Assembly (NCBI RefSeq): GCF_003386285.1
Contig: NZ_QPNC01000024.1
Coordinates: forward strand, 124,001 to 188,000
Direction: 5' to 3'
Length of the DNA stretch: 64,000 bases
From: Nocardiopsis sp. FIRDI 009
GTDB taxonomy: Bacteria; Actinomycetota; Actinomycetes; Streptosporangiales; Streptosporangiaceae
In this document: piece after piece, positions 1 through 7,420 of the stretch
Numbering within the stretch: the stretch's first letter is position 1
How the letters are laid out: every line of letters begins with the position of its first letter
Notes under the pieces: generated by a model
Seen by the model: only the letters and a program-made list of their open reading frames with translations
Databases searched by the model: none
Told to the model about the DNA's origin: nothing
Position numbers and translations under genes: made by a program

Positions 1-2
1 AC

Positions 3-704
3 GAAGCCGCGCCGTACCTGGTGCTCGCCACCCGTGAGGGCCTGGTGAAGAAGTCGCGTCTGGCGGACTTCGACTCGGCGCGCTCGGCGGGGATCATCGC
101 GATCAACCTGCGCGAGGGCGACGAGCTGATCGCCGCGCGGCTGGTCTTCCCCGACGACGACCTGCTGCTGATCTCCAGCGACGCCCAGGCGATCCGGTTC
201 TCGGCCTCCGACGAGTCGCTGCGGCCGATGGGACGGGCGACCAGCGGTGTGATCGGCATGCGCTTCATGGAGGGTGACTACCTGCTGAGCATGGACGTCA
301 TCCGCCTCGGGGACGGGTCCTCCGACGTCCTGGTGGCCACGGAGAACGGCTACGCCAAGCGCACCCCGGCCGACCAGTACCCGGTGCAGAACCGGGGCGG
401 CAAGGGCGTTCTGACGGCCAAGGTCGTGGAGGCCCGCGGCAAGCTGGTCGGCGCGATGATGGTCGACCCCGAGGTGGACGAGATCTTCGCGATCACGTCC
501 GCGGGCGGGGTGATCCGCACCGGGGCCGCCGAGGTCAAGCAGTCCGGCCGCACCACCATGGGTGTGCGCCTGATGAACCTCGACAAGGGCAACAAGATCG
601 TGGCCGTGGCGCGCAACGCCGAGGCCGCCGAGGACGCCGACGAGGCCGGGTCCGACGACACGGCCGAGGGCGCGGTGACCGGGGAAGGAAACCCCGAGTC
701 CTAG
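3..704 (+). CDS. gyrA: DNA gyrase subunit A, C-terminal part (5' end outside window)
   Basis: This is the 3' end of gyrA, the catalytic subunit of the type II topoisomerase that introduces negative supercoils. About 233 residues are visible and the frame is open from the left edge, so the start lies outside. The segment is the beta-pinwheel DNA-wrapping domain, with repeated blades such as VLVATENGYAKR and EIFAITSAGGVIRT and a GyrA-box-like QNRGGKG beginning at base 387. The acidic tail (AEAAEDADEAGSDDTAEG) is usual for actinobacterial GyrA. It ends 110 bp before the DUF3566 gene, with a hairpin between. gyrA normally sits a few genes from oriC, which places the left edge of the window near the origin. 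Confidence 0.96.
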   Translation, partial: EAAPYLVLATREGLVKKSRLADFDSARSAGIIAINLREGDELIAARLVFPDDDLLLISSDAQAIRFSASDESLRPMGRATSGVIGMRFMEGDYLLSMDVIRLGDGSSDVLVATENGYAKRTPADQYPVQNRGGKGVLTAKVVEARGKLVGAMMVDPEVDEIFAITSAGGVIRTGAAEVKQSGRTTMGVRLMNLDKGNKIVAVARNAEAAEDADEAGSDDTAEGAVTGEGNPES

Positions 705-725
705 ACTGCGCGTTAGGTCCTTTTG

Positions 726-760
726 GTCCCGTGGGGTTCCGTTCGTGAACCCCGCGGGAC
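726..760 (+). terminator. hairpin terminator after gyrA
   Basis: A 14-bp stem (726-739 with 747-760, one G-U pair) and a 7-nt loop follow 21 bp after the gyrA stop. There is no U tract, as is common for actinobacterial intrinsic terminators. It could attenuate rather than end transcription into the DUF3566 gene. Confidence 0.6.
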
Positions 761-814
761 ACCGCTCTTCGCGGCATTCACCCGTCTCAACGAAAGTCCA
801 GCGGTAACGTTTCT

Positions 815-1576
815 ATGTCTGACAACCAGCGGAACACCCCCACGAACGAATCCGAAGCGGACACGGCGGTGACCGCCGGAGACGAGGCGGCGGAGAGGGA
901 CACGGTCGAGGAGTCCGAGCCGACGGGCGCCGAGACCGCCGAGGCGACCACCACCGAGGACGAGGGGTCCACGGAGGGGAAGGACGCCGAGGAGGACGAG
1001 GACTCCGACCAGGAGCGGACCTCCGAGGCCGGGTCGGAGGCGCCCGAGCGTTCGACCCCGATCTTCGCGGCCGCCGAGCCGGAGTCCGACGAGGGTTCCG
1101 TGGCGGACCGCGCGGAGGCGGGAGAGACGGCAGTGACCGATTCCGAGGCATCGGCCCCCCAGGGGCCGGGCGCCGTGAAGGCGACGATGTCGAGCCGCAA
1201 GGCACACCTGACGGTCTCCCGTGTGGAGCCGTGGTCGGTGATGAAGTTCAGCTTCGTCGTGTCCCTGGTGTGCTTCATCGTCCTGTTCGTCGCGGTCGCG
1301 GTGATCTATGCGACCCTGTCCATGCTCGGTGTCTTCGACGAGGTCACCAGCATGATGGAGGCACTCCTGGAGGGCGAGGCGAACACGGGTGAGGGCGAAC
1401 TCGGCCTGAACCCGGCCGCGTGGTTCTCCCCGGGGCGCGTCCTGGGCTACACGGGTGTGATCGGGGCGCTGAACATCGTGCTGATCACCGCCCTGTCCAC
1501 GGTGGGCGCGATGGTGTACAACCTGGTCGCCGACCTGGTCGGCGGCGTGGACGTCACGCTGACCGAGGCCGAGTAG
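815..1576 (+). CDS. DUF3566 transmembrane protein
   Basis: A 253-aa membrane protein of the DUF3566 family, regularly found directly downstream of gyrA in actinobacteria; its function is not known. The first ~125 residues are a low-complexity acidic cytoplasmic region rich in Glu, Asp, Ser and Thr. The conserved domain follows: a basic stretch (SSRKAHLTVSRVEPWSVMK), a first membrane helix at about 145-168, a loop, and a second helix at about 209-238 ending in VADLVGGVDVTLTEAE. The neighbourhood (gyrA, this gene, tRNA-Ile) is the main support together with the two-helix C-terminal domain. The start is the first ATG; the upstream sequence has only a weak ribosome site. Confidence 0.9.
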   Translation: MSDNQRNTPTNESEADTAVTAGDEAAERDTVEESEPTGAETAEATTTEDEGSTEGKDAEEDEDSDQERTSEAGSEAPERSTPIFAAAEPESDEGSVADRAEAGETAVTDSEASAPQGPGAVKATMSSRKAHLTVSRVEPWSVMKFSFVVSLVCFIVLFVAVAVIYATLSMLGVFDEVTSMMEALLEGEANTGEGELGLNPAAWFSPGRVLGYTGVIGALNIVLITALSTVGAMVYNLVADLVGGVDVTLTEAE

Positions 1577-1585
1577 GGCCTCGAC

Positions 1586-1620
1586 GGAACGGCCCCGGAC
1601 GTGACGTCCGGGGCCGTTCC
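1586..1620 (+). terminator. intrinsic terminator of the gyrA region
   Basis: A perfect 16-bp inverted repeat (1586-1601 and 1605-1620) with a 3-nt loop starts 9 bp after the DUF3566 stop codon. It has no T run but is very GC-rich. Confidence 0.85.
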
Positions 1621-1769
1621 GCGTCCGGGGCGACGGTGGCCCGAGCACTCCGGAAACCCGGTAAAATGGGAGGTGAAGAGGGACGCGGTCGCCCGTATCC
1701 CTCCGGCTTCCGCGTCACGATCCGGTTCGCTCCGCGCGCCGGGATGCGGTAGAGTTCCTCGAGGAACGA

Positions 1770-1843
1770 GGGCGTATAGCTCAGTCGGTTAGAGCGCATC
1801 CCTGATAAGGATGAGGCCCCAGGTTCAAGTCCTGGTACGCCCA
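1770..1843 (+). tRNA. ileT: tRNA-Ile (anticodon GAT)
   Basis: A 74-nt cloverleaf can be folded by eye. The acceptor stem is GGGCGTA/TACGCCC, the D stem GCTC/GAGC, the anticodon stem CATCC/GGATG with loop CTGATAA giving anticodon GAT, and the T stem CCAGG/CCTGG with loop TTCAAGT. CCA is not encoded. Its place downstream of gyrA is the usual actinobacterial position for this tRNA. Confidence 0.97.
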
Positions 1844-1860
1844 CCCAGTTTCACCTGGTC

Positions 1861-1899
1861 AGAGCCTTGCTTCTCCGGTAGGAGAGCAGGGCTCTTTCT
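1861..1899 (+). terminator. terminator after tRNA-Ile
   Basis: A hairpin with arms AGAGCC..TCTCC and GGAGA..GGCTCT around a GGTA loop is followed by TTCTCGTTT. It starts 17 bp after the tRNA and is suitable as its terminator. Confidence 0.75.
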
Positions 1900-1901
1900 C
1901 G

Positions 1902-1933
1902 TTTGACCGTCATTTGACCGTGGGATCCCACGG
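1902..1933. repeat. short direct repeat and palindrome downstream of the tRNA
   Basis: TTTGACCGT occurs twice (1902-1910 and 1913-1921), running into a perfect 16-bp palindrome CCGTGGGATCCCACGG (1918-1933). Such signals next to a tRNA 3' end may be a relic of an integrated element, but no integrase is visible. Confidence 0.4.
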
Positions 1934-1985
1934 CATCCCCTGGCGGAGCGCCCCACACTCCCCCGGCGCCGCGCGGTATCGACCG

Positions 1986-2023
1986 GACGCGGAGTCGACA
2001 ACCGGTCGAGTCGCTATGTCGAC
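1986..2023 (+). repeat. dispersed 38-bp repeat, copy A
   Basis: This is a 38-nt unit beginning GACGCGGAGTCGAC and ending TCGCTATGTCGAC. It matches the copy at 28375-28412 at 29 of 38 positions. Related units appear at 32929, 52085, 55895, 63058 and 63358. No coding function is apparent. Confidence 0.6.
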
Positions 2024-2076
2024 CCGGCTGTGGCCGGTCGCCGGCGCCGTTCGCGGTGACCTGGCGGGGTGGAAGG

Positions 2077-2793
2077 TCACGGTCTCTCCTGGCGCCGGAC
2101 GGCGTGCGCGAGTCGTTTGACGCGGTCGCTGATATGGGTGAAGGCTTCCTCGAAGGCGGTGCCGGTGTTCACCCGTAGGGGGTCGGGGACCGACCAGTGC
2201 AGGCGTTGGCGGCTGGGAGGGAGTTCCTCGTGCGCGCTGTCGCAGACCGCGACGATCAGGTCCCCCTCGCGCAGCACCTCGTCCACGTGGGCGGTGGTTC
2301 GGGAGCTCAGCGACAGCCCGTGACGTCTGGCGGTGACCAGTGCCCCCTCGTGGACACGGGGCCCGGGGTGTGTTCCGGCCGACGCGGCGGGGACGTGACT
2401 GTGGTTCTCCCACAGCGCGGCGGCCAGTTGGGAGCGAGCCGTGTTGTGGGTGCACACGAACACCACGCGGGGTGTGCGCAGGAGGGTGGCCGGCGCCAGG
2501 GCTGAGAGGGCCTCAGGACGGAGGCGGATGTAGACCCGGCGGTGGTCGGCCTCGGAACGGACGCGGACGATGACACCGGCCTCCTCCAGGACGCGCAGGT
2601 GGTAGGCGACGAGGTTGGAGCGCATCCCCACCAGGTCGCCCAGTTCGCTGGGGGAGGCGTCGCCGGTCCGCAGGGCGTCGGTGATGGCCAGGCGGGCGCT
2701 GTCCGCTAGGACCGCGTGCAGTCTGGACCGCTGCTCCAAGGAGACGTCAGCGTTCATCGGTTCGATGTTCACCGGGTGAGGGTGCGTGGACAA
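2077..2793 (-). CDS. ArsR-type HTH fused to low-molecular-weight phosphatase / arsenate reductase
   Basis: A 238-aa two-domain protein. Residues ~20-100 are an ArsR-family winged helix (LGDLVGMRSNLVAYHLRVLE). Residues ~108-235 are a low-molecular-weight tyrosine-phosphatase / ArsC domain with the P-loop CTHNTARS (Cys114, Arg120) and the general-acid motif VPDP (Asp204). The family reduces arsenate or dephosphorylates tyrosine, so the protein may sense and detoxify arsenate at once, though this is inference. I chose the TTG start at 2793 because GGAAGGAG lies 7 nt upstream; an in-frame ATG at 2757 is the alternative and would lose 12 residues. The gene stands alone, away from the main arsenic island at 19.6-26.3 kb. 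Confidence 0.82.
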   Translation of the reverse strand: MSTHPHPVNIEPMNADVSLEQRSRLHAVLADSARLAITDALRTGDASPSELGDLVGMRSNLVAYHLRVLEEAGVIVRVRSEADHRRVYIRLRPEALSALAPATLLRTPRVVFVCTHNTARSQLAAALWENHSHVPAASAGTHPGPRVHEGALVTARRHGLSLSSRTTAHVDEVLREGDLIVAVCDSAHEELPPSRQRLHWSVPDPLRVNTGTAFEEAFTHISDRVKRLAHAVRRQERP

Positions 2794-3470
2794 GGACTTG
2801 CTCCTTCCAGTCGCTCGAAATCCGTCAGGACTTCGGGGCCTGTTCCGGGGCAGGCCATGTCTGTCGCGGTGGCCGCGACGTTTCCGGTGACCCTCCCCGG
2901 GCCCGATTCCGAGTGCCTTGCTGCCGCTGAGGGGTCGTGGCTTCCGTCTTCCTGGGTGATCAGCTGTGTGGAGAGCGTTCCCTGGGAGGGTTCGGTCCGG
3001 TGGCCGATCCGTCCGACGTCGGAGGTGCGGGCTGGTGCGGATCACGGAGTGGCCGAACGGCGTCCCGCCCTCTGGGAGGAGATCGAAGCACACCGCGAAG
3101 AGATGTGCACGCCTTCGGGGCGCGGAACGTGGGACCCATGAGAGCGTCACCGCACAGCCCGTCCCCTGACCTCGGTATCTTGAATCCATGTCACGGAAAG
3201 GTCGACGCCGGGATTGTCGCGAAGACAGATCGGTGATCCTGTGTACCCGGGGATGGGGGGGTGATCCTGCCCGGGAGGTCGTAGGGCCGGCCTCGCCCCA
3301 TGGTTGAGGAATATGCGGTTCCCGACGGTTCGGCGGAAGCGGGAAAAGAGTACTCCGGTGTTCCTGACCAGGGAAAGGGATGACATCCTGTTCTGAACCC
3401 GAACTCAGTGGAAACAGGAAAAGCCCGACCAAGTTCTCCTGGCCGGGATCGTATTCGTGGCCTCCGGTTG
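2794..3470. other. 677 bp without a credible gene
   Basis: All open frames here are short shadows with atypical composition. I see no RNA gene and no strong hairpin. The stretch should contain the promoter of the ArsR/phosphatase gene near its left end and the terminator of the StrR-like gene at its right end, but neither is clear. Confidence 0.5.
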
Positions 3471-4496
3471 TCAGGTGCCGCCCGCGGGGGACGGTTGCTC
3501 CCCACGGCGTTCCAACAGGGTCGCGATGACGTTCCAGTTCACGGCACAGGCGCGCGCCACGGCCGCGATTCTCGCGGCCTGGTGCGGGGGGATGTGCTCG
3601 ATGAGGTCGGCTTCGTCATGGCGTATGACGCGGGCTTCGAGCCAACGGATCATGGTGCGGCCCTCGTCGTTGTACCTGAGAGTGGGGTCCTTCCTGAGCG
3701 AGTCGAGGACGACCCCGAGGTCGATGGGCCGGGCCTCGGTGGAGCGCTGTTTCGTCCCCCGGCTTCGCGCTTCCACCTGTTCGTCCAGGCCGGTCGAGGC
3801 CGGATGATCCGTGGTGACCCGCGCCTCGCCGACCGCGTCGCCGTCTTCGCCGAGCGAAGGGGTCTCCTCGCGGGACGGGGGAGCGTCCGCGCTGTTCAGC
3901 TGGTCGCGGACGTCCCGCACGGTCTCCACCGAGACACGGGCCAGCCTGGCGATCTCCCGAAGCGACGCGTCCGGGCTCCGAGCCAGGAGGTCGGCGACCC
4001 GTTGCCGACCCTCGTCGGGGTTGACGGACCGGACGCGGCCGTCGAGTCCGACCCGGACCGCCGACCGGACCGCGGGGTCCACCGAGGAACGCCTCAGGGC
4101 GCCGACCGTCTTGCCGGACAGGCCGACCTTGGCGGCGATCGCCCGATCCGACCATTCGGGGTGGGTGGCCAGGATCTTCTTGGCGGACTCCTTGCGGTCG
4201 GTCAGTGTCAGGGGCAACCCGTGGCGGATGTTGGCCTCGACCGCGGCGATGAAGCAGTCGGGGTCCGGGCCGTCGAAGTAGATCACCTCGATGGTGCTGC
4301 GGTCGCTCGACCGGGCCGCCTGGAGGCGGTGCATGCCGTCGATGACCCGCATCGTCGGCCGGTGGACGAGGATCGGGGGTAGCTCGTCGATCCGCTCGGT
4401 CAGGCGTTCCACGTGCTCGGGGTCGACCCCTTTCACGCGGGGGGAATCGGCGTCCAACAGGAGGTCGACCGGGACTCGCTCCGAAGTGGTCGCCAT
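3471..4496 (-). CDS. StrR-type (ParB-like) pathway-specific regulator
   Basis: A 341-aa DNA-binding protein of the StrR/NovG type, activators of antibiotic clusters built on a ParB-like fold. Residues ~10-95 carry the ParB/Srx-like motif (VHRPTMRVIDGMHRLQAA), then EANIRHGLPLTLTDRK typical of StrR relatives. A helix-turn-helix follows at ~115-135 (WSDRAIAAKVGLSGKTVGAL) and a second HTH-like segment at ~170-200 (LREIARLARVSVETVRDV). The length matches the family (about 320-350 aa). The start ATG at 4496 has AAAGGAG 5 nt upstream. It stands alone, 2 kb from the FomA-HppE genes, and is a candidate activator of the phosphonate island. No such link can be shown from sequence alone. Confidence 0.85.
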   Translation of the reverse strand: MATTSERVPVDLLLDADSPRVKGVDPEHVERLTERIDELPPILVHRPTMRVIDGMHRLQAARSSDRSTIEVIYFDGPDPDCFIAAVEANIRHGLPLTLTDRKESAKKILATHPEWSDRAIAAKVGLSGKTVGALRRSSVDPAVRSAVRVGLDGRVRSVNPDEGRQRVADLLARSPDASLREIARLARVSVETVRDVRDQLNSADAPPSREETPSLGEDGDAVGEARVTTDHPASTGLDEQVEARSRGTKQRSTEARPIDLGVVLDSLRKDPTLRYNDEGRTMIRWLEARVIRHDEADLIEHIPPHQAARIAAVARACAVNWNVIATLLERRGEQPSPAGGT

Positions 4497-4557
4497 CTCA
4501 GCTCCTTTGGGGAAGAACGCCATCCGTGGTCGGCGTGACGGATTCGGTTCGAGCGAC

Positions 4558-4581
4558 GGCGACACACCGAATTCTGTCGCC
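4558..4581. promoter_or_regulatory. candidate operator upstream of the StrR-like gene
   Basis: GGCGACA (4558-4564) and TGTCGCC (4575-4581) form a perfect dyad with a 10-bp spacer, 62-85 bp upstream of the start codon at 4496. The two-arm layout with about one helical turn between centres resembles StrR-family sites, although the arms differ from the published streptomycin consensus. Confidence 0.4.
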
Positions 4582-5173
4582 ATGGGTCGGATCCGGACCG
4601 GACGCGGCGCGGAGCGTGTGGTCGGGGCGGCCGTGGTCGGTCCGGAGGGGGAGAAGAAGTGCGGGGGTGTGCCGACATACACGGCGTGTCGGCCTCATGT
4701 TGGCGCGAGTACTCACGGGCACCAAGAATAAAGATCATTCTCTCTGATTTCAATCAAAATCCGATCCCTTGCTCTGTTCGTCTGGGGCATTTGGTGCCTT
4801 ATGTGCTAAACGGTGGAATTGAACTTCCGGCGGTTAGGAGCTCCGGTCGGGTATGGCGGGGCGGACGTGTCGTTCTTTTGTCCCCCGTGCACTGGTACAA
4901 CGCTGAACCGGATCGGCGGCTGGGCGCGTGACCGAGGAGCGCCGGCGTTCCGCTTTCCGGTCGGCGGCGCTTCCGCGCGCAATCGCGCACACGAGGCGCC
5001 GGCTCCCCTCCCCGCTCGGGCGTGCGGCGAAGCCCCCAGTGTCCACCGGTCGGACCGGGTTCGCTGATGGCAACAGCCCTCGCTGATGGAATCATGGGGG
5101 GTGCGACGGTGGCGCTCTGATCAGGGGTGTCGGCGGACTTCGCGCGGCTCGCCGGGGCGCCATCGATCTATGT
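4582..5173. other. gene-free stretch with an AT-rich island
   Basis: No convincing ORF is present. Bases ~4720-4830 are clearly poorer in GC than the surroundings and contain the 8-bp inverted pair GGCACCAA (4718-4725) and TTGGTGCC (4791-4798). The low GC and the lack of coding sequence point to a regulatory region or a recombination scar. Confidence 0.4.
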
Positions 5174-5193
5174 AACAGCGAAAGCTGTTGACA
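5174..5193 (+). promoter_or_regulatory. ArsR operator and -35 element
   Basis: A perfect dyad AACAGC-gaaa-GCTGTT (5174-5189) runs into TTGACA (5188-5193), with a poor -10 (TAGGAG) 17 bp further on. It lies 31 bp upstream of the regulator start. The 10-mer AAAGCTGTTG (5181-5190) recurs in the promoter at 9197-9225. Confidence 0.6.
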
Positions 5194-5223
5194 TGAATAA
5201 TCACTGTTGATAGGAGTAGGATC

Positions 5224-5631
5224 ATGTCGAAGGAACTGGACATCCGGCTGCTCGAAGGCGAAGAGCTGTCGAACTGGGAGCGGGCGCGGCTGCTCGTTCC
5301 CAAGCTGAAGGCGCTCGCCGACGAGAACCGTACGATCCTGTGCCTTCTTCTCGCCGAGCGCCCGCACACCGTGAAGGAGCTCCAGGAAGCCACCGGTCTC
5401 AGCCAGACCCTCATCAGCCACCACCTGCGCCCCCTGCGCGAGCAGGAACTGGTCAAGGTCGTGCCTCGCGGTCGCTCCAACGTGTACGCCCTCTGCTGTG
5501 AGGAGCTGGGGATGCCGGTCCGCTGGCTCGCCTCGCTCGCGGCACTGACCCCCGAAGGCGCCAAGGCGTGCTGCCTCAGCGAGGAAGACGACGAAGCGAC
5601 TACTCCCCCAGAGGAACCAACAGATGTCTGA
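5224..5631 (+). CDS. ArsR-family metal-responsive regulator
   Basis: A 135-aa winged-helix repressor. Residues ~25-90 hold the ArsR fold (LKALADENRTILCLLLAERP, then recognition helix GLSQTLISHHLRPLREQELV). Cys pairs (YALCCEEL and AKACCLSEE) could bind a soft metal or metalloid. The start ATG follows GATAGGAGTAGGATC, giving AGGAG at 7 nt. It overlaps the permease gene by 8 bp and is therefore co-transcribed and translationally coupled. It probably represses itself through the dyad at 5174-5189 and may also control the CC protein at 8819-8980, whose promoter carries the same 10-mer. Confidence 0.9.
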   Translation: MSKELDIRLLEGEELSNWERARLLVPKLKALADENRTILCLLLAERPHTVKELQEATGLSQTLISHHLRPLREQELVKVVPRGRSNVYALCCEELGMPVRWLASLAALTPEGAKACCLSEEDDEATTPPEEPTDV

Positions 5632-6514
5632 AACCTGGATCGAGACGATCAAGACATTCGGAACGATCGCGGTTGAGCTGGTCCTGCTCTTCTTCGCGGT
5701 CGCTTTCATCGTCGCCCTGTTGCAGCGCCGGTTGGGCGAGAAGAGGATCCAGCTCTGGCTGGCCGGAGGAAAGATGGCGGCCCCCCTGAAGGGGGCCGTT
5801 CTCGGTGCGCTCACCCCTTTCTGCTCGTGCTCCACGCTCCCGATGCTCATGGGCATGCTGAAGGTCGGGGCGCCGTTCCGGGCGGCTGCGGCGTTCCTGA
5901 TCGCCTCACCCCTCATGAACCCGATCATCCTCGGTATCACCTGGATCCTCTTCGACTGGAAGGTCATGGTCGGCTACGCCCTGGTGGTCTTCGCCGGCAC
6001 GATCGTCCTCTCCCTCGCCCTGGAGGCGCTCGGGATGGAGAAGTACGTCCGCCGGGTCAAGGTCAGCGCGGAGGGGCACAGTGACGCCCCGTGGCAGGGA
6101 ATCAAGGCCGAGGCGCGTCCCGCCTGGGACCAGGCCGTGTCGTTCTTCAAGCCGCTGGCGATCCCGATGCTCATCGGGGTGTCGATCGGCGCCTTCATCT
6201 ACGGTGCGGTCCCCGAGACCTTCCTGACCTCCGTCGCCGGCCCCGACAACCTGTTCGCCGTTCCGGTCGCCGCCCTCATCGGCATCCCCCTCTACATCCG
6301 CACCGAGTCCGCCCTCCCCATCGGCCTCGCCCTGAACTCGGCCGGGATGGGACTGGGCCCGGTGTTCGCCCTCATCATCGGAGGCGCCGGAGCCAGCCTT
6401 CCCGAACTGTCCATGCTGGCCGCGATCTTCAAGCCGCGTCTGGTCGGGGCCTACGTCGCCAGCATCCTGGCGGTCGCCGTCGCCGGTGGCCTGCTCATCC
6501 CCCTGCTGGTCTGA
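5624..6514 (+). CDS. permease of the DUF318 / YraQ / ArsP family
   Basis: A 296-aa integral membrane protein with about eight hydrophobic segments in two halves, each carrying a family signature. The first has the Cys motif TPFCSCSTLP (Cys67, Cys69) and IASPLMNPII; the second has IRTESALPIGLALNSAGMG. Relatives include ArsP, which exports trivalent organoarsenicals, and other uncharacterised metal-linked permeases. Coupling to an ArsR gene supports a metal or metalloid efflux role. It is convergent with the HppE gene, with a shared hairpin between. The substrate is unknown. Confidence 0.87.
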   Translation: MSETWIETIKTFGTIAVELVLLFFAVAFIVALLQRRLGEKRIQLWLAGGKMAAPLKGAVLGALTPFCSCSTLPMLMGMLKVGAPFRAAAAFLIASPLMNPIILGITWILFDWKVMVGYALVVFAGTIVLSLALEALGMEKYVRRVKVSAEGHSDAPWQGIKAEARPAWDQAVSFFKPLAIPMLIGVSIGAFIYGAVPETFLTSVAGPDNLFAVPVAALIGIPLYIRTESALPIGLALNSAGMGLGPVFALIIGGAGASLPELSMLAAIFKPRLVGAYVASILAVAVAGGLLIPLLV

Positions 6515-6584
6515 CCCCCACCGTCCTGCGACCGCGCGAAACGGAGCCCATCGTGGAAGCGGTGTGTCGGAGCACGCGAAGAGC

Positions 6585-6614
6585 CGGTGGCCCCGCCGGA
6601 GGACGGGGCCACCG
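6585..6614. terminator. bidirectional terminator between permease and hppE
   Basis: A perfect 11-bp stem (6585-6595 with 6604-6614) and an 8-nt loop lie between two convergent genes, 71 bp after the permease stop and 26 bp after the HppE stop. Confidence 0.8.
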
Positions 6615-6639
6615 GGCCGAAGGTCCGATCCGACGGGGA

Positions 6640-7236
6640 TCAGAAGTTGACCGAGACGACCTTGGCCGGGCCGGAGCCCTTGGTCGCGGTCAGGGTGTGC
6701 GGGACGTTCGGGGCGATGTAGAAGCTGCCGCCCTGCGGAATCGTCGCCTCTCTGGGTGCGGCCGGGTCACCCCACTTGAGGTGGATGTCGCCCTCCATGC
6801 AGTAGATGACCTCGTGGGCGTCGTGGCCGCTGTTGAACGCCGCCTTGTCCGGGTCGTCGACGTTGACCTCGAGCATCAGCGGGACGAGCTTGGGCAGGGT
6901 CCGGGTACGCACCAGGCAGTTGTAGGTGTAGTACTCGGTGCCGCCCCGCATGCCCTCGATCACCGGGTTGTCGCCCGGAGCCTGCACGCGGACACCCTCG
7001 TCGAGGTCGGTGACGAACCCGGGGGTGAGCTCCGAGGTCGAGGTTCCCAGGACGCCGGCGATCTGGGTCAGCTTCTCGAGGGTCAGGTCGCCGCCGCCCT
7101 TCTCCTCCAGGGCGACGACGTCGTCGACGTTCAGACCCAGCGCTTTCGCGAAGGACTCCCGGTCCATCTTGATGTGCTCGCGGCGGTCCTTGATCTTCTG
7201 TCCGTAGGTCTCTTCCAGGGCGGGAGTGGTCGCCAT
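6640..7236 (-). CDS. fom4: (S)-2-hydroxypropylphosphonate epoxidase, HppE/Fom4-type
   Basis: A 198-aa mononuclear iron enzyme, exactly the length of Streptomyces HppE, the enzyme that closes the epoxide of fosfomycin. An XRE-like helical domain (1-75) precedes a cupin (~95-198). The known HppE residues align position for position: Lys23, Arg97, Tyr102, Tyr103, Tyr105, Asn135, and the metal triad His138, Glu142 and His180. Phe182 of the Streptomyces enzyme is Leu here. It follows the FomA homologue on the same strand after 184 bp. The match is close enough to predict an active epoxidase or a closely related oxidative cyclase; its substrate source is open because Fom3 and PEP mutase are not in the window. 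Confidence 0.93.
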   Translation of the reverse strand: MATTPALEETYGQKIKDRREHIKMDRESFAKALGLNVDDVVALEEKGGGDLTLEKLTQIAGVLGTSTSELTPGFVTDLDEGVRVQAPGDNPVIEGMRGGTEYYTYNCLVRTRTLPKLVPLMLEVNVDDPDKAAFNSGHDAHEVIYCMEGDIHLKWGDPAAPREATIPQGGSFYIAPNVPHTLTATKGSGPAKVVSVNF

Positions 7237-7420
7237 GTCTCTCTCCTTCGGTGATCGGGTGGTGGCGAAGCGGCTGAGGAGACGGGGGTGGTCCGGTCGG
7301 CCCGCGTGGGGGCGGGCCGACGGGGGGAACCGGGTGGCACCGGCACCTCCTCGGCCTCTTCACGGATCACGGTGCGAGATCGCACCGTGAGGTCGTGGCG
7401 GTCGCGCGCCGTGCGGTGGC

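Noticed and set aside
6640-7236. XRE-cupin transcriptional regulator instead of an epoxidase
   Set aside because: Length, Lys23, Tyr102/103/105, Asn135 and the His138/Glu142/His180 triad match HppE residue by residue, which ordinary XRE-cupin regulators do not.
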